Assembly (NCBI RefSeq): GCF_009928415.1
Contig: NZ_JAABNN010000001.1
Location: 333,017 to 397,016, forward strand
Origin: Bacillus sp. USDA818B3_A
GTDB lineage: Bacteria; Bacillota; Bacilli; Bacillales; Cytobacillaceae
Length of the DNA stretch: 64,000 bases
Reading direction: 5' to 3'
Made by a program: the position numbers and the translations under genes. Under the pieces are notes generated by a model. The model did no database searches. It saw nothing but the letters and a program-made list of their open reading frames with translations, and was not told the origin of the DNA. Shown one piece after another: positions 16,211-25,257 of the stretch (position 1 is its first letter; the number at the start of each line of letters is the position of its first letter).

Positions 16211-17878
16211 TCACGCATGAACTATAACACGGCCATCACGACTTGACTCGGTTTCGGTATACTCAAACCACTCGAACTCCGCACTGTTCTTACTTTCTTT
16301 CCCATTAGAACTGGCAAACATGCAAAGCATAGTCCCGACCATACCGCCTACAGCTTCAGGATTTAACTTCCCTCCATCGGCATTCGCGTAAAGTAATTGT
16401 AGATTTTCTTCATCTGAACCATAATAGAAGCTATGCGATTGACCCTCTGCAGTTATATCGAGAATAATATTATCACCATCTACTTCAGTTTTAGCAAGCT
16501 CTGTTTCAGTGGTCAAACATTGAAAGTTTGGCTGGTGAGGATATCCATTTACCTCGCTTGTACACTGAATCAATCTTAATATTTGCTTTCCTTTCTCCAT
16601 CGAACGCTCCAACCGGAATTGATGATTACATGCCTGCATGATTGCTAGTCCAGCAGTCTCATTCTCCTCGGAAGCTAGGAAGTTCATCTTTGTTGCCATA
16701 CTAAAATTCGCATGCAACTGTCTACGGCCAATAAACCCGAGGGTTGGGACGTTTTTATCCACTTCCGTTGCATGTATGTCGATTTTACGGATCTCTTGGC
16801 TGATTGAACGAGGTAGAAGTTTCATTGTCAGTTTACTGTTTGAGAGCGAGTAAAAATTCTCATAAGGAGTCCCGTAAAATACCCAATCCATTCCAAGTTT
16901 GTCACCTTCGAATTCATCTCTTGTTGGAACTACTCGCTCTGTAGACGCTGGCAGATCTGGTGCTGGATAACTCAATTCAACTTTACCGGTACCGGGACTA
17001 ATCACAGGCCAGCCTTCTTCCCATATGACTGGTGCTATAAAAGTTTCTCGTCCAAGGTTCTTATGATAGCCTTCAATTAGGCGAGAGCCAAGTATGACAG
17101 TATACCACTCACCATTTTTCAGTTCCACCAAATCCGCATGGCCTATATTGCAAATAGGATAATGTTTCCCTAAATGACGATGGGTTAAAATTGGGTTACC
17201 TGCATAACCTTCAAAATCATTAAAAATAGTTTTACTACGGGCTACCGTTACAGCATGGAAGTGCTCTGTGCCTCCCTCAGCAATCACTAAATAATAATAG
17301 CCATCTTTTTTGTAAAGATGCGGAGCTTCTGGTGAAGCGCAATTTTTTAAGGCTCCTCCCCAAATTGTCCTTGCATCTCCAACAAGACACATCCGGTCTA
17401 AATCAATTTCACTAACCCAGATTCCCTGAGACCTTGTACCATCTGTATTCGTATCCTCTCTAGTACCTGTAAGATATGCTTTCCCATCATCATCAAAAAA
17501 TAATGATGAATCAATCCCAGGGCAACCCTCGAGCCAGTAAGGGTCTGACCACGGACCACGGGGGTCTTTAGCCGTCACAATAAAATTCCACTTATCGCTT
17601 ACATTTGTCGTTATCATGTAGTAGGTACCGTTGTTATATCTTAATGTCGGTGCCATGATTCCTGCTGTCATGTGATCTGCCGTCACATGAAGTTGGGATT
17701 TTCGATCAAGTATATGACCAATCTGCTCCCAATTTACTAAGTCAGTAGAGTGAAAGATTGGTACTCCTGGAAAGAGTGAAAAACTAGATGTAATCATATA
17801 AAAATCATCATCCACCCGGCAAATGGAGGGATCTGGATAGAATCCTGGTAAGATTGGATTTATCAATTGTTTTGTCAT
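16211..17878 (-). CDS. GH43 glycosidase (beta-xylosidase / alpha-L-arabinofuranosidase type)
   Basis: A 555-aa five-bladed beta-propeller glycosidase without a signal peptide, hence cytosolic. Catalytic residues by family position: Asp16 base (FYPDPS), Asp in GIDSSLFF (about 127) and the acid Glu in SPEAPH (about 188). The C-terminal half (from about 330) is the concanavalin-like GH43_C2 domain common in subfamily 11/12 beta-xylosidases. ATG 17878 is preferred to the GTG at 17890, which overlaps the RBS GGAGTG. It is third in the beta2-alpha2 operon, suggesting that pentose-decorated glycosides are trimmed. Confidence 0.9.
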   Translation of the reverse strand: MTKQLINPILPGFYPDPSICRVDDDFYMITSSFSLFPGVPIFHSTDLVNWEQIGHILDRKSQLHVTADHMTAGIMAPTLRYNNGTYYMITTNVSDKWNFIVTAKDPRGPWSDPYWLEGCPGIDSSLFFDDDGKAYLTGTREDTNTDGTRSQGIWVSEIDLDRMCLVGDARTIWGGALKNCASPEAPHLYKKDGYYYLVIAEGGTEHFHAVTVARSKTIFNDFEGYAGNPILTHRHLGKHYPICNIGHADLVELKNGEWYTVILGSRLIEGYHKNLGRETFIAPVIWEEGWPVISPGTGKVELSYPAPDLPASTERVVPTRDEFEGDKLGMDWVFYGTPYENFYSLSNSKLTMKLLPRSISQEIRKIDIHATEVDKNVPTLGFIGRRQLHANFSMATKMNFLASEENETAGLAIMQACNHQFRLERSMEKGKQILRLIQCTSEVNGYPHQPNFQCLTTETELAKTEVDGDNIILDITAEGQSHSFYYGSDEENLQLLYANADGGKLNPEAVGGMVGTMLCMFASSNGKESKNSAEFEWFEYTETESSRDGRVIVHA

Positions 17879-17917
17879 TTTTAAAATCACTCCAACTATA
17901 AAAAAGTATTAATAAAT

Positions 17918-18319
17918 TTAAACCAAAATTAGCTTTCTTTTGTGCGTACCACCCATGACGGTATCTGCAACGGGAGGAAAATAGGAACAGCTATACGTAT
18001 AACTAACTTCAATATCATGGCTCCCGGATTCTAGCCCGCCTTCTTTTGCCACTGTAATTGCTGCCGGTTCTAATAGTCCCCAGTGAACATCTCCAAGTGT
18101 TTCCATTTCAGCTTGTGTGTAGGTAACATCATTGATTGTCCAGGTAATCTGATCGCCTGTAAAAGTTTCCCCATCTACTGTAACCGTTGCTGGCCGCAAT
18201 TGTGAAAGCCAGAGGCCTCGATAATACAAAGATCTAATATTAACCTGAAAGCCGATGATTTTACCATCTTTTTCTATATTTTTAAAGCCTCTCGATTGAA
18301 TGCAAGGTTTTTCTAACAT
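17918..18319 (-). CDS. C-glycoside deglycosidase-like beta subunit 2
   Basis: A 133-aa beta-rich protein with YYRGLWLSQLRPATVTVDGE and C-terminal SGSHDIEVSYTYSCSYFPP, the same pattern as the other small subunits here. It lies 18 nt after its alpha-subunit gene and 39 nt before the GH43 gene. RBS AAAGGAG. Pairing with the neighbouring TIM barrel follows the DfgA/DfgB model. Confidence 0.83.
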   Translation of the reverse strand: MLEKPCIQSRGFKNIEKDGKIIGFQVNIRSLYYRGLWLSQLRPATVTVDGETFTGDQITWTINDVTYTQAEMETLGDVHWGLLEPAAITVAKEGGLESGSHDIEVSYTYSCSYFPPVADTVMGGTHKRKLILV

Positions 18320-18337
18320 AACTATTCTCCTTTTCTC

Positions 18338-19231
18338 TTATTCTCCCAAAATTCTTTTCATCATCACATGTTGTTTACGAATTTGCTCAGATGCATAGCC
18401 GGTCACATCTTTGTTTGGACCTTCATACTCACTTACCATATAACCATCCCAGTTATGCTCCCTTAATGTAGTTATGATTTTTTCATAAGGAATCGTCATC
18501 TCTTGAAAATCATCTGACATTTTTACAAATTTAGCATGGCAGCAATAGACATAAGGTAACAATGGAATAATATCCTCTACTGGACTATGTTCTGATGGAG
18601 GCATAATAAAATCATCGGGACCCCATTCACTTGCAGGTAAGGCTTGAGTCTCAAATACACCGAAGTCGATGTTTAATCCAAAGTGCTTGGTCCCCATCTG
18701 TTCAATAAATTCGATATAATCGTCTACCATCTTGGATTTTAAGAGTGTTGGTGCATGGATCTCCGGGCACATGATTACGTTATATTTTTCTGCCAACGGG
18801 AGGGCCATTTTAATAAATTCCCGCCAGTTTTCAACAGGAGTAAGTTCATTATCAATTACCCCTAATTTAGTCCGAAGAACAGTAAATCCAAGTCTGTTAG
18901 CAAGCTTGAAGTCACGTTCCAACATCTCTAACGATTCTTCTGGTGTAAGATGTCTTCCCGCATACAAGCGTGAATCAACCCAATGACCGTATTCTGCCGG
19001 TACAATATTGTATTTTGCGATTAATCGGTCCCAATTTTCCAGCCATTCCGAGCTAGGATTTGGGTAGCCTTCAATATGTGAGTTGGCTAATATTTCTATC
19101 CCTCTTGCACCAATATCGTTCATTTCAGCAAGCATGTCTTCTAAGGTCATAGTTACACCATATTCACCTGCATAACTATAAAGAGAAACTCCTCGTTTTG
19201 GTTTCCTAATATTTGCTCCTTCTTTATTCAT
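18338..19231 (-). CDS. C-glycoside deglycosidase-like alpha subunit 2 (short form)
   Basis: A 297-aa TIM-barrel protein with the same marks as its three paralogues: RGVSLYSYAGEYG start strand, PEIHAP (Glu/His), LNIDFG (Asp), YCCHAKF (His) and VSEYEG (Glu). It is 25-40 residues shorter than the others, mainly by loss of the helical stretch between the Asp and the His strands, so its pocket lid should differ. First gene of the operon alpha2-beta2-GH43. ATG with GGAGAGTAACCTAGA upstream. Substrate unknown. Confidence 0.83.
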   Translation of the reverse strand: MNKEGANIRKPKRGVSLYSYAGEYGVTMTLEDMLAEMNDIGARGIEILANSHIEGYPNPSSEWLENWDRLIAKYNIVPAEYGHWVDSRLYAGRHLTPEESLEMLERDFKLANRLGFTVLRTKLGVIDNELTPVENWREFIKMALPLAEKYNVIMCPEIHAPTLLKSKMVDDYIEFIEQMGTKHFGLNIDFGVFETQALPASEWGPDDFIMPPSEHSPVEDIIPLLPYVYCCHAKFVKMSDDFQEMTIPYEKIITTLREHNWDGYMVSEYEGPNKDVTGYASEQIRKQHVMMKRILGE

Positions 19232-19358
19232 TCTAGGTTACTCTCCTTTTCAATATACTGTATCCATTTTCAAATTTACCAAGTTACCAAGTAAACACTT
19301 TCTTGAACTCTGGCCGAACCAGCATTTTTCTCGTATTCTCCAAATTATCAAGCAACAC

Positions 19359-19505
19359 TGTTACCGCTTACAATTTAACTATAAAGTTTATTTCTACTAA
19401 ATACCTTTACTTATTTATCTTAATAGATATAGATTTTATTTCATTTTGCAGCTTTATATAAAGATATATGGATAAGATTAAAAATTATAGTGAATTTTTT
19501 AACCT
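19359..19505 (-). promoter_or_regulatory. Island-type promoter 3 (alpha2-beta2-GH43 operon)
   Basis: Minus strand: palindrome AGGTTAAAAAA-N9-ATTTTTAATCT (19505-19475), block GATAAATAA (19419-19411) starting 36 nt before the -10 TATAGT (19383-19378), then cre TTGTAAGCGGTAACA (19373-19359) 4 nt later. Gap from palindrome to -10 is 91 bp. The cre fits the WTGNAANCGNWNNCW consensus completely. Confidence 0.82.
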
Positions 19506-19507
19506 TA

Positions 19508-20809
19508 CTAGAATATTTTATTTAAAGGTTTACCTTCTTCCATATCATAATCTGTAAATGGCAAGGTGTTATTTGCTTTTTCCAAATCAAGAACTATTCT
19601 TAAAAGAGTCTCTGCTTCTTCAATACTATTTTTCACAATATTTCGTTCTGGAATTTTCGTATAATCTAGTAGAAAATCTCGAAAAATTCGAACTGGTTTT
19701 GGAGCATTATGAAAGATTTTCCCTAAAGTTCTAGCAAAGCCTACCACATGATTGGTATATTTAACACGCTGATTATCATACTTACCTAGTCCAGTCTGAA
19801 GTGCCGTAGCATCAGATAAATCAACACCTTGTAAATACTTCCCTAGAAAATATCCATCTTCCAATGCCATTCCTGCCCCGTATGCAGCATAGGGAGAAGT
19901 CGGATGTGCAGCATCCCCGAGGATTGTTACTCTGCCTTTTGACCAAGCATTTAATGGTTCCCTATACTTTATCAGCCAGCGGAATAGGTTTTGAGAGTTC
20001 GTTGCTTTAAGAATTTCAGGCACAGGTTCAACAAAGTTTTTCAAACGATTACGAATATAACTTAATGGATCACTTGGCTCTGGCTGATTTTCCCCACAAG
20101 GTTCAACAAACCACCATTCAAAACAATTTTTCCCCTTAAAACTAAGCGGTGCATAGCCAAATTGGTAGAGGTCACTATGATTTAGGACAATTTCATTCCT
20201 GTTTGGTCCCTCTACTTCAGACCATCCCAGCCAAACAGCTATACCTAAGTGCTGTAGTTCTGATTTGCCCCAAAGCTGTTGGCGTACGAGAGAATTCACA
20301 CCGTCAGCTCCAATAAGTAAATCTGCTGTGTAAGACTTTCCACCTTCGAAAAGTAAGTTTACTCCATCAGGTCCCTCTTCGTAGGAACTAAAATCATAGT
20401 CATTTACAATCATTTCGTCTGGTATTTTATTGAGGAGTCGTTCATAAAGTTCGGAACGCATCAAGCCTGCCATCCAGCCTGATACATTGGCTTTATTTAA
20501 TAGGCTCGAATCAAACTGCTGCAGAACCCTTTGATGTCCGTCAAAACGTCTAAATCTTTGAATGGCTGTTGTTGCCATGTCATCGGTCTTAATACCATAA
20601 CTACGCAAGATATTGATACCAATTGCGTTCAGAATAATGGCTCCGCCAAGTGCCTTTGTTTGCTTATGTCTTTCAAATATTTTCACGTCAAAACCTGCTT
20701 GATGAAGGGCAATCCCAGCAGATAAACCTCCAGGACCTGCGCCTATAATGGCAACCCGTTTTCCTTTATTTAGCTCTTTCGATTTTTTTTCAAATATTAG
20801 ATTATCCAT
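19508..20809 (-). CDS. FAD-dependent aromatic-type monooxygenase (group A)
   Basis: A 433-aa PHBH-fold flavoprotein. Dinucleotide motif GAGPGGLSAG (about residues 23-32), DG motif GADGVNSLVR, and the second FAD motif GDAAHPTSPYAAYGAG are all present. Such enzymes hydroxylate phenols or aromatic acids with NAD(P)H. Inside a glycoside island it may hydroxylate the released aglycone; it is not a GMC-type sugar oxidase. ATG 20809 lies 11 nt after AGGAGG; a TTG at 20818 is only 2 nt away. It ends 2 nt before the palindrome of the next promoter. Confidence 0.88.
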   Translation of the reverse strand: MDNLIFEKKSKELNKGKRVAIIGAGPGGLSAGIALHQAGFDVKIFERHKQTKALGGAIILNAIGINILRSYGIKTDDMATTAIQRFRRFDGHQRVLQQFDSSLLNKANVSGWMAGLMRSELYERLLNKIPDEMIVNDYDFSSYEEGPDGVNLLFEGGKSYTADLLIGADGVNSLVRQQLWGKSELQHLGIAVWLGWSEVEGPNRNEIVLNHSDLYQFGYAPLSFKGKNCFEWWFVEPCGENQPEPSDPLSYIRNRLKNFVEPVPEILKATNSQNLFRWLIKYREPLNAWSKGRVTILGDAAHPTSPYAAYGAGMALEDGYFLGKYLQGVDLSDATALQTGLGKYDNQRVKYTNHVVGFARTLGKIFHNAPKPVRIFRDFLLDYTKIPERNIVKNSIEEAETLLRIVLDLEKANNTLPFTDYDMEEGKPLNKIF

Positions 20810-20843
20810 TTCCCCCAAACCCTCCTAATAAAAGACCACATTT

Positions 20844-20999
20844 TATGAAGGACATATTTCTCTTAACCACCCCGCATAGTATCCTTCATCCATCCTATGA
20901 AGAACATATTCCTCTTACCAACTCTGCATAATGTCCTTCATCCACCTTATGAAGGACATACTCCTCTTCCCAACCCTGCCTAATGTCCTTCATTTCACC
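20844..20999. repeat. Three tandem 52-bp repeats, each a hairpin
   Basis: Units begin at 20844, 20896 and 20948, an exact 52-bp period. Each starts with TATGAAGGACATA and ends with about ATGTCCTTCATCCACC, so each is an inverted repeat (TGAAGGACAT ... ATGTCCTTCA) with a CT-rich loop. They lie between the alpha3 stop and the flavin monooxygenase start. Confidence 0.9.
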
Positions 21000-21040
21000 A
21001 ATGATAAATAGATTAATAAAGTCTTACATCATGCTGTATC

Positions 21041-22024
21041 TTAAAGAGCGTTCAGTATATTCCGTTCCATTTGTAAATGGCGGCCTATTTGTTCTTCCGC
21101 ATCGTTTAAGTAAAAACAATGTCCTTCATATTCCGTCATGATGACCCCTTTGAATCCAGAATCTACAATCAATTTTAGTAACGCCTCATACGGGATAGTC
21201 GTTTCTACACAATCTTCCCCAATATGATAGAATTTTCCGTGAAAGTATAAGCTATATGGTAACAGCGTTTTAAAGCCCTCTAGGTCTGCTGCCGATGCAA
21301 AACTTAAATAACCAAATAATTCGCTAATGGCAAGTCTTTCTGCTTCAGTTCCACCCATTTCCTGTACTTTTTCCCACATGCTTTCATCTGTATAACCCTT
21401 ATGGCGATTTTCCACAATAAAATCTAAGAGCTCTTTACTTGCTCCTAATCCAATGTACCTCTCAATTACTAAAGGATTTGGCCTTACAATATAGCATCCA
21501 AAATCAGGTACAAATCCAACATAGGAGGATCCTGATTCTTTAATCTGTGTTAAAAACGCTTGAATATCAGGATCACTCGGACGTGATGGGGCATGTACCT
21601 CAAATGCAATTTTCACATTATAAAATTCAGCAAATCGTGCCACATCCTTTACCAAATGAGAAGGAATACCAAATCCGCGGATATACTTACACCCTAATTT
21701 ATTAGCAGTCATAAGATCAAAAATAACTTCTGAAATAATTTCTTGATCGCTCATATCATGATCAGAAAATTTACCAATGTCCACATAACCGCCATAACTA
21801 AATGGCTCCACATTATACTTTTTACATAATGAAAGCAAATGTTTAATTTCTTCATCAGATGGAATGGGGTAATGATTAAACATTTGCGATCCTACAATTT
21901 CAAATTTTTTAATCCCTTGTCTATTTAACTCTTTAAACATATCTTCAAAATGATAGTTATTGTCCGTACACCATTTTTCCGTGAATCCATATAGAGATAC
22001 ACCGAAGTCTATATTCTTAATCAT
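21041..22024 (-). CDS. C-glycoside deglycosidase-like alpha subunit 3
   Basis: A 327-aa TIM-barrel protein with FGVSLYGFTEKW start strand and the conserved sites FEVHAPS (Glu/His), FVPDFG (Asp), LYFHGKF (His) and MTEYEGH (Glu). It keeps the long helical insert between the Asp and His strands seen in alpha1 and alpha4. It overlaps the stop codon of beta3 by one base, so the two are translationally coupled. Operon order is dehydrogenase, beta3, alpha3, which already constitutes oxidation plus elimination. Substrate unknown. Confidence 0.85.
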   Translation of the reverse strand: MIKNIDFGVSLYGFTEKWCTDNNYHFEDMFKELNRQGIKKFEIVGSQMFNHYPIPSDEEIKHLLSLCKKYNVEPFSYGGYVDIGKFSDHDMSDQEIISEVIFDLMTANKLGCKYIRGFGIPSHLVKDVARFAEFYNVKIAFEVHAPSRPSDPDIQAFLTQIKESGSSYVGFVPDFGCYIVRPNPLVIERYIGLGASKELLDFIVENRHKGYTDESMWEKVQEMGGTEAERLAISELFGYLSFASAADLEGFKTLLPYSLYFHGKFYHIGEDCVETTIPYEALLKLIVDSGFKGVIMTEYEGHCFYLNDAEEQIGRHLQMERNILNAL

Positions 22025-22476
22025 TAGATCTGGACCTCCTCTTTATTTGAGATCAAAGTCATCTTTTTCCAGGAGGAACTGTCGATAGTTCCATAAATTC
22101 TAGGAGCGAACTTCATATATGGAGATCGGAAATGTAACGTCAACTCGATCTCATGCTCTCCTTCTGGTAATCCATTATTATAGATTTCAAGATTTGCGGT
22201 CTGTTTAATTCCCCAAAATTCTGCGTAAAGATCTTTTAACTGATTAATAGAAAACTTTTTCCCATTAATAAAGAATAAATATAATTGTTCTGGGAGGATT
22301 TCTCCGTCCACCTTTACTTCGATTTTCTCAATGCAGGAAACATGTAAACCACGATAATAATTTAAATTAATCCCTAAATTGAACCCTACTGGAACACCAT
22401 TTAGATAAATATTGTGAAAACTTTTTTCACAAAGGACTTTGTCATTAAATGCAAGTTTTATGAATACTGTTGGCAT
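22024..22476 (-). CDS. C-glycoside deglycosidase-like beta subunit 3
   Basis: A 150-aa beta-rich protein, slightly longer than its paralogues at the N-terminus (KLAFNDKVLCEKSFHNIYLNG). It has the family motif YYRGLHVSCIEKIEVKVDGE and a final GEHEIELTLHFRSPYMKFAPR. It resembles beta4 most closely (both share LS/VSCIEE/K and the C-terminal RxPYM), and beta3/alpha3 and beta4/alpha4 appear to be a duplicated module. Confidence 0.85.
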   Translation of the reverse strand: MPTVFIKLAFNDKVLCEKSFHNIYLNGVPVGFNLGINLNYYRGLHVSCIEKIEVKVDGEILPEQLYLFFINGKKFSINQLKDLYAEFWGIKQTANLEIYNNGLPEGEHEIELTLHFRSPYMKFAPRIYGTIDSSSWKKMTLISNKEEVQI

Positions 22477-22519
22477 AAAATTTATACCTCCTCTTTTAAG
22501 TTCAATTAATGATTATAGA

Positions 22520-22559
22520 AAGCACTCGTGAATCTAAATTGCCTGTAACACGAGTGCTT
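22520..22559 (-). terminator. Intra-operon stem-loop
   Basis: AAGCACTCGTG and CACGAGTGCTT form an 11-bp stem between the dehydrogenase and beta3. There is no real T-run (CTTTCTATAATC), so it may be a partial terminator or an mRNA-stability hairpin setting the ratio of the two products. Confidence 0.55.
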
Positions 22560-22567
22560 ATATGTTT

Positions 22568-23701
22568 TTATTTACTTTCCACCAATCGTGAGGATTCACC
22601 GGAATTGTTAAATTCGATTACTTTCCCTGTTTCTGCTGATTTATAAATGGCTTCTAGTATTTGCGTAACCACAATCGCTTCTTCTGGTTTTACAAGTGGT
22701 TCTCTATCATTTAGAATGGCATCAATCCATTGAATGGCTTCCGCATCATGCATGGCAATATTTGCTCCACTAAAGCCGTAAACCCCACCTGCACCAGAAG
22801 GCTTTGTCTCTACCAATTGATTATGTGCTACCTGATTATAGACAACATAGCCCTCATCCTTCCAAGTCTCACCAAACATTTCAGCACCTGCTTCAGTACC
22901 ACATAACGTTACTTGGGCGTCTTTACCATTTAGAATATTCAATGCCCATGAGGCTTCAAGATAGATGGTTGCCCCGTTTTCCATTTTGATTAATCCGAAA
23001 GCAGAATCTTCGGTTTCAAATGTTTCTGGATCCCATGGTCCAAACATATTTCCTTCTGGCTTGTCCTTCAGTTTTTGGTAGGTTGAACCTAATACACTTA
23101 TAGGTTGATAATTGTTTAAATACCATAAGGTAAGGTCAAGAGCATGTGTCCCAATATCAATTAGCGGACCCCCGCCTTGCTTTTCCTTATCTTGAAATAC
23201 ACCCCAGGTTGGTACTCCACGGCGCCTAACTGCATGAGCTTTTGCAAAATAGACTTCACCTAGTTCATTGTTCTGGACTGCGTTATATAATTCTTGGGAA
23301 TCTGCACGAAATCTATTTTGGTACCCGATTGTCAGTTTCTTGCCGCTTCGTTTTGCAGCATCAATCATCAATTGAGCTTCTTCAGTATTAATAGCCATTG
23401 GTTTTTCACACATAACATGTTTCCCTGAATCAAGAGCTGCCACTGTAATTTCTGAATGGGAAACATTTGGAGTTAATACATGAATCACATCAATCGACTT
23501 ATCTTCAAGAACTTCTCTATAATCTTCTGTTACCAATACCCCTGGTGCTCCATATTTTGCTGCAGCTTCTTCCGCTCTTTCTGGGATAATGTCACAGAAG
23601 GCTGCCAGTTCCACCTTATTGTTCAGTTTTGATAGTGCTGGAAGATGCTTTGCATGGGCAATTCCACCACAGCCAATAATACCGATCTTTAATTTGCTCA
23701 T
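22568..23701 (-). CDS. Gfo/Idh/MocA oxidoreductase, candidate glycoside 3-dehydrogenase A
   Basis: A 377-aa NAD(P)-dependent dehydrogenase. Rossmann motif GIIGCGGIAHAKH (residues 7-19) and the catalytic EKP motif (MCEKPMAINTEEAQ, about residue 97) are present, then a C-terminal GFO_IDH_MocA domain with GGGPLIDIGTHALDLTLW. In DgpA-type systems such enzymes oxidise C3 of a glucoside, the step that makes the aglycone eliminable. First gene of an operon with beta3 and alpha3. It is closely similar over its length to the paralogue at 32910. RBS AGGAGGAC. Confidence 0.9.
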   Translation of the reverse strand: MSKLKIGIIGCGGIAHAKHLPALSKLNNKVELAAFCDIIPERAEEAAAKYGAPGVLVTEDYREVLEDKSIDVIHVLTPNVSHSEITVAALDSGKHVMCEKPMAINTEEAQLMIDAAKRSGKKLTIGYQNRFRADSQELYNAVQNNELGEVYFAKAHAVRRRGVPTWGVFQDKEKQGGGPLIDIGTHALDLTLWYLNNYQPISVLGSTYQKLKDKPEGNMFGPWDPETFETEDSAFGLIKMENGATIYLEASWALNILNGKDAQVTLCGTEAGAEMFGETWKDEGYVVYNQVAHNQLVETKPSGAGGVYGFSGANIAMHDAEAIQWIDAILNDREPLVKPEEAIVVTQILEAIYKSAETGKVIEFNNSGESSRLVESK

Positions 23702-23739
23702 TTTTTGTCCTCCTATTATCGCTACTCAATTTTGTATAT

Positions 23740-23889
23740 TGTTTTCGCTTACATTTATATTTTATTTGATTAAACTCTGGATTCCCTTTAATTAGTTATC
23801 CTTAAAGACCTAATTTCCGCTCTACTTTTTCGATGATTTTGTTTCACTTTTTTATAAAAGGTTAATAATTTATCACAAGATTTTATCCT
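23740..23889 (-). promoter_or_regulatory. Island-type promoter 4 (dehydrogenase-beta3-alpha3 operon)
   Basis: Minus strand: palindrome AGGATAAAATC-N9-ATTATTAACCT (23889-23859, the most degenerate copy), block GATAACTAA (23800-23792) starting 36 nt before the -10 TAAAAT (23764-23759), and cre ATGTAAGCGAAAACA (23754-23740) 4 nt later, a full consensus match. Gap from palindrome to -10 is 94 bp. The rest of the 345-bp intergenic interval (23890-24046) shows nothing further. Confidence 0.8.
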
Positions 23890-24046
23890 ATTTGTATTAG
23901 GTAATGAAAAAATGTCTTTTCCTACAGCATGATTTTTCGAATAAAAAATAAAGCTAATAAACAAGTTATGCCAAAAATCTTGTATATTAAGCCTTATTTT
24001 TAATACTCATATACCTTACTTTTATAACAGCTGGCAAACCACTCCA

Positions 24047-25153
24047 TCACTTTTTCACTTTTATTTTGTCGGGTATAGTCGTCCAGTACTTTGGATCTTC
24101 TAAGCCGAGCCGCCATATTCCGATTCCCCGTAAGTCATATTTTTCTACAAGCTTTAGCTTATACTTCAGACTATAGCTATTCTCAAACCAAACCTGGTGG
24201 CTATGATGGTTTGTATCTACGTAACTGAAATGAGGTGTTTGCGAATGGGAGTCCCATTTAACTTTAGCTTTATATTTTGTTTTCTTACTCATTAATTGTG
24301 CATAGGAGCTATACAAGGCTTTGTTTACTGTTGTATCCCAGTCCCATCCGTAACCAGCAATACCGAGTAAAATTTTTGATGCTGGTACTCCATGTTTCAA
24401 AGCATATTGAATTGTTGCTTCTGTCCAATCGACTGATGCTGATGCACCTGGTTTTGTTCTTGGGTTATGCTCATCATATGTCATTATCACTAACCCATCC
24501 GAATATAAACCAAGCTTTTCGTAATCAAACCACGGTGACCAGGGATTAGCACGGGAATCACCTGTGTTTGCCGGTACTGAAACTGTAACCACTTTTCCAT
24601 CACGATGCAGTACATCAGACAATATTTTTATCAGCTGACTAAAGGAATCCCTGTCCGTCAAATATAAATTTTCCATGTCAATATTAATACCATCATATTT
24701 AAACTGATTCATTTCATTGCGTAAGTTCTGAATGAAAACATTTCGGTTTTTATTGTTATCTAGTACACTACTGGCAACTTTTTTACCCTTCTCCACGTTT
24801 TCATATAAAAGATTGTGTACAACCATATATACCTTCAGCTGTTTCTCATGGGCACTCTGAATAACCCTTTTTTTATGATCTGCTGTAACGGTATCTATAA
24901 GACTGCCTGGACGTTTATCATCAAGCTTGTACCAAAAAGGTGCAATGATGCTTAAATTCGTGACTTGTGAGTTAACTGTAGGTTGAGAACCTGGATACGT
25001 TCCTTCCTGTTCTGTGTAGAAACCTAAAACTTCTCGAGGGGTTTTATTCTTATCTTGTTCCCCTTTTTTTGAGGACTGACTACATGATGATAGCAGTAAT
25101 AATACCATGCTTAAAAAAATGATTGTGAATGACCAAGAACTATTTTTTGCCAT
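24047..25153 (-). CDS. GH18 glycosidase lipoprotein (chitinase / spore-cortex hydrolase type)
   Basis: A 368-aa secreted lipoprotein: the signal peptide ends in the lipobox LLSSC (Cys24). The GH18 barrel carries the catalytic motif DGINIDMEN (about residues 155-163, Glu as acid) plus YGWDWD and GIWRLGLED near the end. Bacillus proteins of this group (YaaH/YdhD-like) cleave N-acetylglucosamine polymers, often spore peptidoglycan. It lacks LysM domains. No island-type promoter was seen at the right distance, so it may be independent of the glycoside regulon. Confidence 0.9.
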   Translation of the reverse strand: MAKNSSWSFTIIFLSMVLLLLSSCSQSSKKGEQDKNKTPREVLGFYTEQEGTYPGSQPTVNSQVTNLSIIAPFWYKLDDKRPGSLIDTVTADHKKRVIQSAHEKQLKVYMVVHNLLYENVEKGKKVASSVLDNNKNRNVFIQNLRNEMNQFKYDGINIDMENLYLTDRDSFSQLIKILSDVLHRDGKVVTVSVPANTGDSRANPWSPWFDYEKLGLYSDGLVIMTYDEHNPRTKPGASASVDWTEATIQYALKHGVPASKILLGIAGYGWDWDTTVNKALYSSYAQLMSKKTKYKAKVKWDSHSQTPHFSYVDTNHHSHQVWFENSYSLKYKLKLVEKYDLRGIGIWRLGLEDPKYWTTIPDKIKVKK

Positions 25154-25212
25154 AAGAACACCTTTTTCTAATTGTTTATTTCTTAAGTTGATAAGAAAAG
25201 TTGTAACTTATT

Positions 25213-25251
25213 CACAAAAAAAGGTTAAAAATCAATTAGATTTTTAACCTT
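25213..25251 (-). terminator. Terminator of AraC-GH39 regulator 1, resembling the island palindrome
   Basis: Minus strand AAGGTTAAAAATC-N5-GATTTTTAACCTT, a perfect 13-bp stem, is followed by TTTTTTTTG directly after the regulator's stop codon. Its arms equal those of the promoter palindromes, but the inner spacer is 7, not 9, and no -10 box lies at the usual distance. Confidence 0.8.
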
Positions 25252-25257
25252 CAATAA

